64,000 nucleotides of DNA from contig CM067451.1 in assembly GCA_034508935.3 (NCBI GenBank), positions 47,474,642 through 47,538,641 on the forward strand. The letters are read 5' to 3'. Both the position numbers and the translations under genes were made by a program. How positions within the stretch are numbered: position 1 is the first letter of the stretch; each line of letters begins with the position of its first letter. Below are positions 34,196-45,422 of this stretch, piece after piece. The notes under the pieces are model-generated. The model ran no database searches, was not told the origin of the DNA, and saw only the letters and a list, made by a program, of their open reading frames with translations. The DNA is from Berghia stephanieae. Lineage: Eukaryota > Mollusca > Gastropoda > Nudibranchia > Aeolidiidae.

Positions 34196-34915
34196 GGACT
34201 CTACCACAATTGAAATCTTATGAGGCTTGTCTTCATACGTCAGGGACAGCCCAGTTTGTCACAGGCCTAGTGTGTCACAGACCCAGTTTGTCACAGACCC
34301 AGTTTGTCACAGAAGAAGAAGAAGAAGAAGAAGAAGAAGAAGAAGAAGAAGAAGAAGAAGAAGAAGAAGAAGAAGAAGAAGAAGAAGAAGAAGAAGACAC
34401 CACCACCACCACCAGCCTCACCACAACTCTACCACAATGAAATCTTATGAGCTTGTCTTCATACGTCAGGGATAGCCAGTTGTCACAGGCCTAGTGTGTC
34501 CAGCCCCGTCCAGACCCAGTTTGTCACAGCAGGAGAAGACCAGTTGTAAAAGAAGTGAAGAAGAAGAAGAAGAAGAAGAAGAAGAAGAAAAAAGAAGAAG
34601 AAGAAGAGAGAAGAAGAAGAAGACACCACCACCACCACACAGCCTCACCACAACTCTACCACAATTGAAATCTTATGAGGCTTGTCTTCATACGTCAGGA
34701 TAGCCCAGTTTGTCACAGGCCTAGTGTGTCACAGACCCAGTTTGTCACAGACCCAGTTTGTCCAGAAGAAGAAGAAAGAAGAAGAAGAAGAAGAAGAAGA
34801 AGAAAAGAAGAAGAAGAAGAAGAAGAAAGAAGAAGAAGAAGAAGAAGAAGACACACCACCACAGCAGCTCACCAAACCACCACCACCACCACCACCACCA
34901 CCACCACCATAATGT
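34196..34915 (+). repeat. Three tandem units of about 228 bp, each with an AAG microsatellite
   Basis: Each unit begins CTACCACAATTGAAATCTTA (34201, 34429, 34656). It continues with GTCTTCATACGTCAGG and GTGTGTCACAG, then an (AAG)n run, then a CAC-rich end. The AAG length differs among units. Glu- or Arg-rich open frames here are repeat translation. Confidence 0.93.
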
Positions 34916-35424
34916 TTGTCCTAGACTCAGTCCTAGACACCAGCTCCAGATCAGCCAAAGCAGAACCTCGATGATGTCTTTGCCTTCCTTTGTTAGACTG
35001 TAATTCTGATGAACAAAAGCATGTGCAATTATTTAAGTTTTACGTTGTCCTGTGTATTTCGAAATTAAGATACCAGATTATCACTGGCGGTCGGTCTATT
35101 GAGCGAAGTTGTTTTGTGCCGCTCTATATTTTTCAAATTTAGCAGATACTGCTTTTCGCCTCAGGTTTTGCCCATGCTGCTTTTCGTTAACACTCGCGCA
35201 TCTCTCCTCGAGCCGTGATAGATACACACTATACGAAGGTTGTGCATTGTGCATCATCACAGACGGCTCTCTTTTCCTTGTTGCCCCACGTGAGGCGAGA
35301 TGACGTGCGACAATGAGCTGAGGGTGGGGTATGGGGGCTACCATGAGCCAAAAAGTCAACAGGCCGCCCAAGTATTATATATAAAAGACTGTTTTCTTCT
35401 GTTTTAAAACTTCGGTTATCCACC

Positions 35425-35425
<1 letters not shown>
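34916..35425. other. Spacer, no clear gene
   Basis: Single-copy. A TATA-like TATATATAAAAG lies at about 35377, but no downstream exon was recognised, so I do not call a promoter. Confidence 0.4.

Positions 35426-35455
<30 letters not shown>
35426..35455. repeat. Poly-C run, about 30 bases
   Basis: A pure C tract capable of G-quadruplex formation on the opposite strand. Its length is probably unstable. Confidence 0.93.
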
Positions 35456-36427
35456 ACAAACAACTGATACTCTTTACTGCTAAAATTACTAGTTCAGGCC
35501 GGCATATTTAGTTTTGCACACCTTGAGGCCTGACTTGGGAGAAATCAAAACCATATTATCAGTTTTATCATTGGAAGAACAGGTTTGTTGTAATCAAAAC
35601 ATACGAATGAAGAAAATACAATAAATATATTGATTTTATTCCAATTCGTTTTGCTCAAATGGATTTTAATCATCAATACGAATATTACACAAATCATTCA
35701 CCGAGTAGAGCCCCATGATGCTATAAAACTTTAAATAAGAATCCCAGTCCATTAGCCCGACAAACAGAGCAGTTCAACTTGTAATGTTATTGTCTTTGGA
35801 GTAGATAAGTAGTGTATTGAGGTTGGAATTTCTATCCTTCTATTATTGACTGTTATCACAGTTGATATTCAAAAGAAGAAATTTTATATGGCAGTCTATT
35901 TGTTGTTGTTGTTCTTCGATTCATGCCGCCTTAAATAAACAGCCAGCAACCGCCCCTGCAGATTATTTGTTTAACTCTAGAATATTTTTGTATGTCTACA
36001 TTCTACATACAGTCTTTTTTTTTCACAACTTCCACTTGCAATGAACACGTTTTCCAACAAACTGTGTTGATCTAGAAGAAGCGCTTGGAGTCTGGTGTAT
36101 CGGAGTTATAGCGCTATATAAGTTTTCAACATTATTATTTTTATTTATTATTTAAGACTGATAGTTAGATCGCTTTGTTATAATTTCATTTAAGTATTTG
36201 AGTGTCGATGGCAATAATAATTTCAGCACTTTAACACTGGAATCGTAGCTTAAGTATTTATTTTCCACCTTCAATTTTTTTTTCCAATTTTGTATGCAAA
36301 TCAACGGAAATTATTCTGTAAAATCTCAACAATGAATGTTATTTCGTCCAAATAATTAATTGGAAAATAAATTGCAATTCATATAATCCATCAATCAATC
36401 AATCATTCGTCTACTCTTTTTGAGAGT
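35456..36427. other. AT-rich spacer with a SINE-tail-like fragment
   Basis: The segment 36078-36125 (AGCGCTTGGAG, then AGCGCTATATAAG) resembles the conserved tail of the SINE family seen nearby. No gene was recognised in the remainder. Confidence 0.45.
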
Positions 36428-36708
36428 GTTAGTGATAATGAGATTTTATATAGAGCAATATCCATTAAATGTGCTCAAAGCGCAACAACAGCAACATTTA
36501 ATATTTAGGACGGGACAAGGCGCCTGTTAGGCGATGCTACAATTTATTCGGACAGACTGTAACGACCAGGTACTCATTTTACACCTGAGTACGGTGAGAG
36601 AATGTGAGTAAATTAAATAGTCTTTTCCAAGGACTCACTATGCGACGAGCGAGGCTCGAACCTAGGACCTTCCGGCGAGTGTCATACCACTAGACCACAG
36701 AGCCGCAC
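36428..36708 (-). mobile_element. tRNA-derived SINE, family A, copy 1
   Basis: On the minus strand the head reads GGCTCTGTGGTCTAGTGGTA (box A-like) and then AGGTTCGAGCCTCG (box B). It looks like a tRNA-Glu/Asp-type head, but there is no full cloverleaf. The body has CTCACCGTACTCAGGTGTAA. The tail has GCGCTTTGAGCAC and AATGGATATTGCTC. Related copies lie at 37668, 46150 and 58268. Confidence 0.8.
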
Positions 36709-37500
36709 GAAACGACCAGAGAGCACAGTGAGTATCAATAGGGGGCAGAGTTTTCTGCAACCTTCGATTTGTACATGGCATTAACTTGATGGCAACGAAT
36801 GAACACGGACTGCAGTCACTGCCAGATCGGCCATCATAAACAGCTTGTACTTGGACATACGAGTGGAGATCAGTCTTGAAAAGTCGCAAATTCTATCAAG
36901 CGATCGTATTGGTTCGGGGAACGTGATCGTTAATTTGCTTCATTAAAATAGCGTAATTATTACGATTTTAAACAAATTTAATTATTAATTCTCTTTGCAC
37001 TGCTCTCTTTCGTCTCTCAGCGTAGCTCTGCCCTTGCCCTATGCCCCCTGCCCTATGCCCCTTGCCCTATGCCCTACATTCTACATTAGATAAGGAACCC
37101 TTCCGGGCTCCAGGGCCCACTGATCAATCCCTGCAGTCGTAGCTACCAGCTCCTTGTTCAGGCTCTCACCTTTAGGCTGCCATGATTGGTCATCTTCATT
37201 TGTATGACGATTAGCAGCGTGATTCGTCGTGTGGATAGGACGCTAGTCTTTCCTCCAGATCTATTAGACCCAGCTACCCATTCACTGCTGGCTGGACAGG
37301 GGGTAGAAAAACAATTTCAATTGGACCCGGGATCGATGTCGATCCTCTTACATTGTGAAGCGTGAGCCAAACACAGAGCTGTCGGAAGCCACAACAACCA
37401 GTAGCCTATAACGTGTAATATGGACACGGTGAACCAGATGGCAAGGCAAATCGAATCGCTGGGCGTGACGGCAGCCAGAATGGAACGGGTGAAGATACGG
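36709..37500. other. No gene seen; possible further SINE fragment
   Basis: The stretch 37200-37385 (GTGGATAGGACGCTAG, then CCCGGGATCGATGTCGATCC) has a tRNA-like flavour but lacks convincing paired boxes. A CCTATGCCC short repeat lies at 37030-37075. Confidence 0.4.
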
Positions 37501-37596
37501 TGTCACTTGGAGAAAAAAAAAAAGGGGGTGGGGGGGGGGGGGGGTGTGGAGTGAAGAGTAGAGGACCCACGTTCTCTTCGCTTGAGTGGAAGGGGT

Positions 37597-37665
37597 CGTT
37601 CTTTCTTCTTCTTCTTCTTCTTCTTCTTCTTCTTCTTCTTCTTCTTCTTCTTCTTCTTCTTCTTC
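37597..37665. repeat. (TTC)n microsatellite
   Basis: About 23 pure TTC triplets, directly before a SINE head. A poly-G run (37524-37541) lies upstream. Confidence 0.96.
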
Positions 37666-37667
37666 TG

Positions 37668-37805
37668 TGCGCTATGTGTCTAGTGGTATGACACTCGCTT
37701 TCGGATCGAAGGTCCTGGGCTTCGAGCTCCGCTCGGCGTATAGTTGAGTCCTTGGAAACTTTTACTCACATTCTTCACTATTCGTGTAAATGAGTCTGGC
37801 TGTTC
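37668..37805 (+). mobile_element. SINE family A, partial copy 2
   Basis: Head GCGCTATGTGTCTAGTGGTA, then GACACTCGCTTTCGG and GGGCTTCGAGCTCCG (box B altered), then GAGTCCTTGGAAACTTTTAC. The copy is cut off before its tail and sits between two TTC microsatellites. Confidence 0.75.
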
Positions 37806-37837
37806 GCCCGTTCTTTTCTTGTTATCTTGCTTATTTC

Positions 37838-38012
37838 TTCTTCTTCTTCTTCTTCTTCTTCTTCTTCTTCTTCTTCTTCTTCTTCTTCTTCTTCTTCTTC
37901 TTCTTCTTCTTCTTCTTCTTCTTCTTCTTCTTCTTCTTCTTCTTCTTCTTCTTCTTCTTCTTCTTCTTCTCTTCTTCTTCTTCTTCTTCTTCTTCTTCTT
38001 CCCCTTCTTCTT
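37838..38012. repeat. (TTC)n microsatellite, long
   Basis: About 58 TTC triplets with two small interruptions near 37970 and 38000. All frames are open on both strands as homopolymers (Phe, Ser, Leu, Glu, Lys, Arg). Confidence 0.97.
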
Positions 38013-38396
38013 CTGTGTACATTCCAGCTACAAAGATGACATAAACTAAATACCCTTTTACGTTTATGAGCGTGTTCTAACAAGTGAACATTGAAAAAAA
38101 TTAAAACTTGGTGATGCGAGTCTAAACTATATGGCTAATATAATATATTACAACTCAATAACTGTGGACACATTGATATAATATATCTTGATACATTACA
38201 TATAGATATATATTGATATATTATACATGGAGATATCTTATATGTGGAATATTATATATTAATGTTATATATGGATATATTATATATTGATATAATATTG
38301 GACAGAAAAGACATTCTTTAATTTGTATTGATTGATTAAAATGAACCTTCTAAAATCTTCTGAAAAACTCTCACATCTGCCACTTTGAATAATTAT
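38013..38396. other. AT-rich spacer with ATATTGATA-type repeats
   Basis: Degenerate TATATTGATATA and TATGGATATATT motifs between 38130 and 38300. No gene. Confidence 0.5.
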
Positions 38397-38602
38397 TGGA
38401 TAGCGTGGCTCAGCGGTATGGACTTTACTTCTAACTAAAAGGTTCCGAGTTCGACTACCCGCCTCGTTATGTGGCCTTGAACGAGTCACCTCGCCCTAGC
38501 TTACTTTGCGGTGCTGCCTTGCGGCTGGCGCCAGGTTATTCCTGTCTTTCATTGGAATAGACGACCCTATAGACAAATTTCCTCTTGAGGATGAAGGATG
38601 AA
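38397..38602 (+). mobile_element. tRNA-derived SINE, family B, copy 1
   Basis: Head GCGTGGCTCAGCGGTATGGA (box A) and GGTTCCGAGTTCGACTACC (box B). The body has GGCCTTGAACGAGTCACCTC and GCCCTAGC. The tail has TTGGAATAGACGACCCTATA. A second copy in reverse lies at 45775-45965 with the same order. The body phrase CTTGA-CAAGTCAC resembles the MIR/CORE phrase CTTGGGCAAGTCAC, which may be chance. Confidence 0.75.
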
Positions 38603-38938
38603 AGAAGGAAATTTATTTTCTATTAGTCCCAGGCGAAAGAGGTTTTGACAAGATGAGAGTCATTTAAATCGAAATAAAAATGTGGTTTCCTTGCCAACGT
38701 TTTAAAACTGTATTATTCTTAGAGTAGGCAAAGAGATCAACGCGAATATTGAAGACCATCAAAGAAAATTTTACAAAATAAACGGAAATAAGACTGCTCT
38801 AAAGACTGATCTATTACAAAGCTTGTGCGAATTTACCAAGTATAAAACTGACATTGTCAACAAATATGTTAAATATACCACAAAAAGCACAAATCAGAGA
38901 CGTTCTTATAATACCATAGACTACATCAGAAAGTCATT
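38603..38938. other. Spacer 3' of the repeat-protein gene
   Basis: A segment at 38655-38680 (GATGAGAGTCATTTAAATCG) matches an arm of the hairpin at 44440-44551. No gene otherwise. Confidence 0.4.
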
Positions 38939-41900
38939 TTATCTTTCCATCGTGGAACCTCCAGATCAACCATAGAGAACCACCGATGACCCACCAAACA
39001 TATTCATAAAGCTGCCCTTCCTCCATAGAACTACTTCAGACCACCTGATCCACCATAGGAGAATCCACCATAGACCACCCGACCCACCCATAGGAGATCC
39101 ACTCATCCCACCCATAGAATCCACCTCCAACTATCCCCTAGGAGACCACCTGCCCACTGATCCTCCATAGGAGATCCACTGATCCACCTAGATCCACCTG
39201 ACCACCTGATCCACCATAGGAGACCACCCTGATCCACCGATCCCCATAGGAGATCACCTGACCCACTGATCCTCCATAGGAGACCCACCTGACCCACCGA
39301 CCCAAAATGACCACCAACATAATCATCACACCTGGACCCCTACCCATGATACCCCTGACCCACCTTAGACCACCTGAAATCCACCTGACCCACCGACCCA
39401 CCATAGGAGACCATCCACCGACCACCTTGACCACCCATATGAAACTGCCACCTCCGATTGAATACTCCCTAGAACCACCACTGACCACCTGACCACCTGA
39501 TCACCATAGGAGATCACCCGCCCTGATCCACCATAGAATCCACCGACCACCTGATCCACCCATAGGAGACCCACCTGATCCACTTGATCCACCCATAGGA
39601 GACCCACCTGATCCACCGATCCACCCATAGGAGATCCACCGACCCACCTGATCCACCCATAGGAGATCCACCAGACCACCTGATCCACCCATAGGAGACC
39701 CACCTGATCCACCTGATCCACCATAGGATACCACCTGATCCACCCATAGGAGATCACCACCCATCCAGTACCCACCCATTAGGAGAATCCCTGATCCTCC
39801 CATAGAGACCCACCTATCCACCCATAGGAGACCCACTGATCCACTGATCCACCTAGACCCACCGATCCACCCATAGGAGACCACCGACCCTGATCCACCC
39901 ATAGGAGAACCACTGACCCACCGATCCCCCCGATGACCACCAAGAATTCCAACCACTGCATCCCCCATAGGAGAACCACCCCCACCTGATCCACCGATCC
40001 ACCAAAGAATCCATACCCCCCTCCACCCATAGGAGCCCCTGAACTACTCCCTGACCCACCTTTACCACCCATTGGAGATCCACCTGACACACCTGATCCA
40101 CCCATAGGAGACCCACCTGATCCACCTGATCCACCCATAGGAGATCCACCTGATCCACCTGATCCACCCATAGGAGATCCACCAGACCACCTGATCCACC
40201 CATGGGAGACCCACCTGATCCCCTGATCCACCATAGGAGATCCACCAGACCCACCTGACCCACTGATCCACCATAGGAGACCCACCTGATCCACCTGATC
40301 CACCCATAGGAGACCACCTGATCCACCCATAGGAGACCCACCTGAACCACCTGATCCACCATAGGAGATCACTGACCCACCTGATCCACCATAGGGACCC
40401 ACCTGACCCACCTGATCCACCATAGGAGACCCACCTGACCCCCCGATCCACCCATAGGAGATCCCCTGACCCACCTGATCCACCCATAGGAGACCCACCT
40501 GACCCACCTGATCCACCCATAGGAGATCCACCTGATCCACCCATAGGAGAACCACCTGACCACCCGATCCACCGATGACCCACCAACTATTCATAAAATG
40601 CCCTTTCCTCCCATTGAACTACTCCCTGACCCACCTTTACCCGATAGGAGACCCACCTGACCCACCCGATCCACCATAGGAGATCCACCTGACCACCTGT
40701 CCACCATAGAGACCCACCTGACCACCTGATCCACCCATAGGAGACCCACCTGATCCACCTGATCCACCCATAGGAGATCCACCTGACCCACCCGATCCAC
40801 CCATAGGGATCACCTGACCCACCGATCCACCTGATCCACCCTAGGGACCACACTTGATCCACCCATAGGAGACCCACCAGATCCACCTGATCCACCCATA
40901 GGAGATCCACCTGACCACCCGATCCACCCATAGGAGATCCACCTGACCACCCGATCACCTGATCCACCCATAGGAGAACCACCTGACCCACTCGATCCAC
41001 CTGATCCACCATAGGAGATCCACCTGACCACCGATCACCATAGGAATCCACCCGATCCACCATAGGAGAACCACCTGACCCACCGATCCACCCGATGACC
41101 CACCAAAATTCATAAACTGCCTTTCCTCCATTGAACTATCCAGACCCACTTTACACCCATAGGAGACCCACTGATCCACCTGATCCACCCATAGAAGACC
41201 CACCTGATCCACCTGATCCACCCATTGGAGACCACCTGATCCACCTGATCCACCCATAGGAGATCCACCTGATCCACTGATCCACCATAGGAGATCCACC
41301 TGATCCACCCATAGGAGACCCACCTGATCCACCCATGGGAGACCCACCTGACCCACCTGATCCACCCATAGGAGACCCACCTGACCCACCTGATCCACCC
41401 ATAGGAGACCCACCTGATCCACCTGATCCACCCATAGGAGATCCACCTGATCCACCTGATCCACCATAGGAGATCCACCTGATCACCTGATCCACCCTAG
41501 AGATCCACCAGACCCACCTGATCCACCATAGATCCACCAGACCACCTGATCCACCCATGAGAATCCACCAGACCCACCTGATCCACCCATAGGAGATCCA
41601 CCAGACCCACCTGATCCACCCATAGGAGATCCACCAGACCCACCTGATCCACCCATAGGAGACCACCTGAACCACCTGATCCACCCATTGGAGACCCACC
41701 TGATCCACCTGATCCACCCATAGGAGACCCACCTGATCCACCCATAGGAGATCCCAGACCCACCAGACCCACCATTGGAGATCCACCTGATCCACCTGAT
41801 CCACCCATAGGAGATCCTCCTGATCCACCCATAGAGATCCACCAGACCCACCAGACCCACCCATTGGAGATCCTCCTGATCCACCTGATCCACCCATAGG

Positions 41901-44841
41901 AGACCCACCTGATCCACCCATAGGAGACCCACCTGATCCACCCATAGGAGATCCACCTGATCCACCCATAGGAGACCCACCTGAGCCACCCGATCCACCC
42001 GATGACCACCAAACATATTCATAAAACTGCCCTTTCCTCCCATTGAACTACTCCCTGACCCACCTTTACCACCCATAGGAGATCCACCTGATCCACCTGA
42101 TCCACCCATAGGAGACCCACCTGATCCACCTGATCCACCCATAGGAGATCCACCAGACCCACCTGATCCACCCATTGGAGACCACCTGATCCACCCATTG
42201 GAGACCCACCTGATCCACCCATAGGAGACCCACCTGATCCACCCATAGGAGATCCACCTGATCCACCCATAGGAGACCCACCTGAGCACCCGACCCACCC
42301 GATGACCACCAAACATATTCATAAAACTGCCCTTTCCTCCCATTGAACTACTCCTGACCCACCTTTACCACCCATAGGAGATCCACCTGATCCACCTGAT
42401 CCACCCATAGGAGACCCACCTGATCCACCTGATCCACCCATAGGAGATCCACCAGACCCACCTGATCCACCCATTGGAGACCCACCTGATCCACCCATTG
42501 GAGACCCACCTGATCCACCCATTGGAGACCACCTGATCCACCTGATCCACCCATAGGAGATCCACCAGACCACCCGATCCACCCATAGGAGACCCACCTG
42601 ATCCACCCATTGGAGACCCACCAGACCCACCCGATCCACCCATAGGAGATCCACCTGATCCACCCATAGGAGATCCACCGATCCACCCATAGGAGATCCA
42701 CCTGATCCACCCATAGGAGATCCACCTGATCCACCCATAGGAGATCCACCTGATCCACCTGATCCACCCATAGGAGATCCACCTGACCCACCAGACCCAC
42801 CCATAGGAGATCCACCTGATCCACCCATAGGAGATCCACCTGATCCACCCATAGGAGATCCACCAGACCCACCCGATCCACCCATTGGAGACCCGCCTGA
42901 TCCACCCATAGGAGATCCACCTGATCCACCCATAGGAGATCCCCCGATCCACCCATAGGAGATCCACCTGACCCACCAGACCCACCCATAGGAGATCCAC
43001 CTGATCCACCCATAGGAGATCCACCTGATCCACCCATAGGAGATCCACCCGATCCACCCATAGGAGATCCACCTGATCCACCCATAGGAGATCCACCTGA
43101 TCCACCCATAGGAGATCCACCTGATCCACCTGATCCACCCATAGGAGATCCACCTGACCCACCTGATCCACCCATAGGAGATCCACCTGACCACCAGACC
43201 CACCCATAGGAGATCCACCTGATCCACCCATAGGAGATCCACCTGATCCACCCATAGGAGATCCACCAGACCCACCCGATCCACCCATTGGAGACCCGCC
43301 TGATCCACCAAACATATTCATAAAACTTCCTTTCCCTACCATAGATGATCCACTTGATCCACCAGAGCCACCCATTGGAGATCCTCCATTTCCTCCGAAC
43401 ATGTTCATAAAGCTTCCTTTTGAATTGGAGTTTCCTGTAGACCCCTCAGAGCCTGCGTCACCCATGAAGAATCTTCTTGTTCTGGAATTGAGTGATCCAT
43501 CTCCTGTTGTGAATTGTGAGCAGTATGTACATGTTAAAATGTTGTTATTTTTAGATACGAACGAGCTTTCAGTAATGCATTATTTATTTCTTTAGCATAT
43601 ACTGTTATATTAAAAAGTTCATTCCATTTCGGGCACGTAAAGGTACTCATTAAATATGCCGTCCAGGTACTCTGCTTTAGCCAGACATGTAATTGGATTC
43701 AATAGTCTGACGTCACGTCGCCGAGCAACGGCGTCCATCGTGGGTCTAAACAAAGAAAATCGGTAGTTTTTATTTTTCATGCTGGCTAGAACTTTTCATA
43801 TGTCTTGTGATCAGAATTTGTAAAAGTCAAAACATGATCAAGATACGCTTTTATGCTCGACGGAGAAATGTTTCATAAGGGCGTCCGCCATTATTCTGAT
43901 AGTTTAGAGCCAGTTGCTAAGTAACCATGCGTTATTACGAGGGAAGTGACGTTACGACTGTTGAAGCGTCTTGGAATGAGATAATGAGGCGCACCCCATG
44001 TTACACGCCTCGCTACCTCGGTTACATTTCCACAAACAACCAATCATGTATAAAGAACTTGGCGCAGAAGACTAGCAGACCTCCCTATGTTTACTATTGA
44101 AAAGGTTTTACTTGATCGTAGCATTATTTTATTCGAATCATAGGGTACACACGAATAAATTGGAAAACTGGCCGAAATCTCGTTATTTGGATCGCCTGTT
44201 TGTCCAGGAATTTAAAATTCTCTGAATAGAACATATGAATTTAAATGAAGCTGGACTGTAGGAGAGCTTACAATTTTATTAAGAAGGGGGGGGGGGGGGG
44301 GGGTTGTGGATATCCTGATTGGATCACCTTTGTTGTTTTATGTTGATTGAGTTATGACTCGACCAAACAGTGGCGTATTCGAGAAACACACGTAGTCAAA
44401 AATTTGGTCAGAAAATAACTCATGCTTTAGATATAGAATGATTTAAATGATCCTCATCTTGGCAAAAACTGTCTCGAACCTGGGACCTCGCGTGGTCTTC
44501 CATCAGATTCTAGGTTTGAGAGCTTCCGCTAAGATGAGGGTCATTTAAATCGATGAATATTTGAAGGACGAGTTTTCTGGTCAAATGTTTGTATCTGTGT
44601 CATTTCGAGTACAGCCGTGAACTGTTTGATGGTGGTAATAAAATAATAAAGAAATACGGGACGGAACGGGCTAAATGACAGGGAATATTCTGATTGGTCA
44701 TTGCTTCGTAAGGCCCTTACAATCAATTGTCAGCACTTTACATTCAAAATTCAAACTGTATCACTCACCTGGAAAGCCCAGGGCAGCGGCTGTCATGACA
44801 ATTAGAGTTACCCCCCTCATCATTGGAGTCAGGGTGGCCAT
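38939..44841 (-). CDS. Secreted Gly/Ser/Pro/Met repeat protein, two exons
   Basis: A minus-strand gene with no homologue I can name. Exon 1 (44841-44769) encodes a 24-residue signal peptide, MATLTPMMRGVTLIVMTAAA LGFP, with the ATG in good context (AAT before, G after) and a GTGAGT donor. Exon 2 starts at 43503 after an ACAACAG acceptor. The joined frame reads GDGSLNSRTRRFFMGDAGSE, then SKGSFMNMFGG, then many GGSGGSPM repeats. RTRR is a furin-like site. Substitutions between repeats are nearly all at third positions (GGA/GGG/GGC, TCA/TCT/TCG, CCT/CCA), as expected for selected coding sequence. SFMNMFGG recurs about seven times. One-base losses shift the frame, most densely at 39.0-41.2 kb. A plausible stop is TAA at 38939-38941. 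By composition it could be an extracellular structural or shell-matrix-like protein, but that is inference. Confidence 0.72.
38950..43503 (-). CDS. Exon 2, repetitive exon of GGSGGSPM units
   Basis: About 4.5 kb. The basic unit is 24 bp (GGSGGSPM), sometimes extended by 12 bp to GGSGGSGGSPM. Spacer modules of the form KGGSGSSSMGGKGSFMNMFGG-like (shown here only in part) occur near 43400, 43315, 42325, 42020, 41110, 40585 and 39000. None of the three minus frames of the unit contains a stop, so out-of-frame stretches read as VDQVDLLW or WIRWISYG and give long spurious frames. The first 300 bp or so are in the true frame. Confidence 0.75.
43504..44768 (-). other. Intron 1 of the repeat-protein gene
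   Basis: A 1265-bp intron with AG and GT ends on the minus strand. It holds a poly-G run (44286-44303) and a 112-bp palindrome (44440-44551). No exon-like sequence was seen inside. Confidence 0.6.
44440..44551. repeat. Imperfect palindrome (hairpin), 112 bp
   Basis: The arms GATTTAAATGATCCTCATCT and GATTTAAATGACCCTCATCT (inverse of the right) match at 19 of 20 positions. The inner parts (TCGAACCTGGGACCT and its counterpart) also pair, so the whole element folds back. It looks like a small foldback MITE. Confidence 0.75.
44769..44841 (-). CDS. Exon 1, signal peptide of the repeat protein
   Basis: These 73 bp give 24 codons and one base. Residues 1-10 include one Arg, followed by a hydrophobic core VTLIVMTAAALGF. 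Cleavage is likely near Leu-Gly or Pro-Gly at the exon end. The donor CCAG|GTGAGT is strong. Phase 1 matches the exon 2 acceptor exactly, which is the main reason for joining them. Confidence 0.75.
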
Positions 44842-45418
44842 ATTGACTTTGTCAAGAATATACAGAGTACCAGATGTTTTGGAGAAACAATAGGACGTTT
44901 AATGACGTTGATAAAAAGCAAGGATAACAAATCAGGACTGTCCTTCACATTTCCTGTGGAGTTAAAAAAATCAACAAAAAACTCGACATATACATAATAA
45001 GTAACAAAACACAAACATTATGGATGGATGCGATGAAATCAGTCAACAACCTATAAATTGTATATTTGAATATAAATAATCAGAAAGAGGAAGTGGAGTT
45101 GCTTCCAACAGCCCAAGACATGCTCTTACAAGGGATCCCCAAGGTAATGGCTGGCTCGGACACGATGGAGGAAACCAAGACGGGTGGGAGATATTCATGG
45201 AAACAGATGGAAAAGGCAGAAATCGTAGTGGCCATACGAGGTATAGACTTTGTGGCGTTGAATTTTTCCTCTTTTTCCAAGCAGAGCAACTCACCAACAT
45301 GTGTTGTTTGAGTGGTCATTATTTGTAGGATTATGCATGTATGTTGATGAAATTTGGCTCTCATATATCAAAGATACGAGTTCCCATTTCTGTAATTTAA
45401 CGTTTGTCCCCGTAAGCT
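44842..45418. other. Upstream region of the repeat-protein gene
   Basis: It should contain the promoter and 5' UTR. CTTTTTATCAACG on the minus strand near 44915 is the nearest TATA-like motif, but this is weak. An 81-codon plus-strand frame at 45066-45311 has no recognisable domain and overlaps an equally long minus frame. Confidence 0.4.
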
Positions 45419-45422
45419 CTTA

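Noticed and set aside
35370-35400. TATA-box promoter
   Set aside because: A TATATATAAAAG motif alone in AT-rich DNA with no downstream exon is not enough.
36640-36708. True tRNA gene
   Set aside because: Boxes A and B are present, but no full cloverleaf forms, and the same head plus a common body occurs at three other loci. It is a SINE.
37778-38083. Poly-Leu, poly-Glu, poly-Ser, poly-Lys frames
   Set aside because: Translation of a TTC microsatellite. The same applies to 34210-35003, 50749-50994 and 54200-54533.
45066-45311. Possible small gene upstream of the secreted-protein gene
   Set aside because: Open on both strands over the same span with no domain, signal peptide or splice support.
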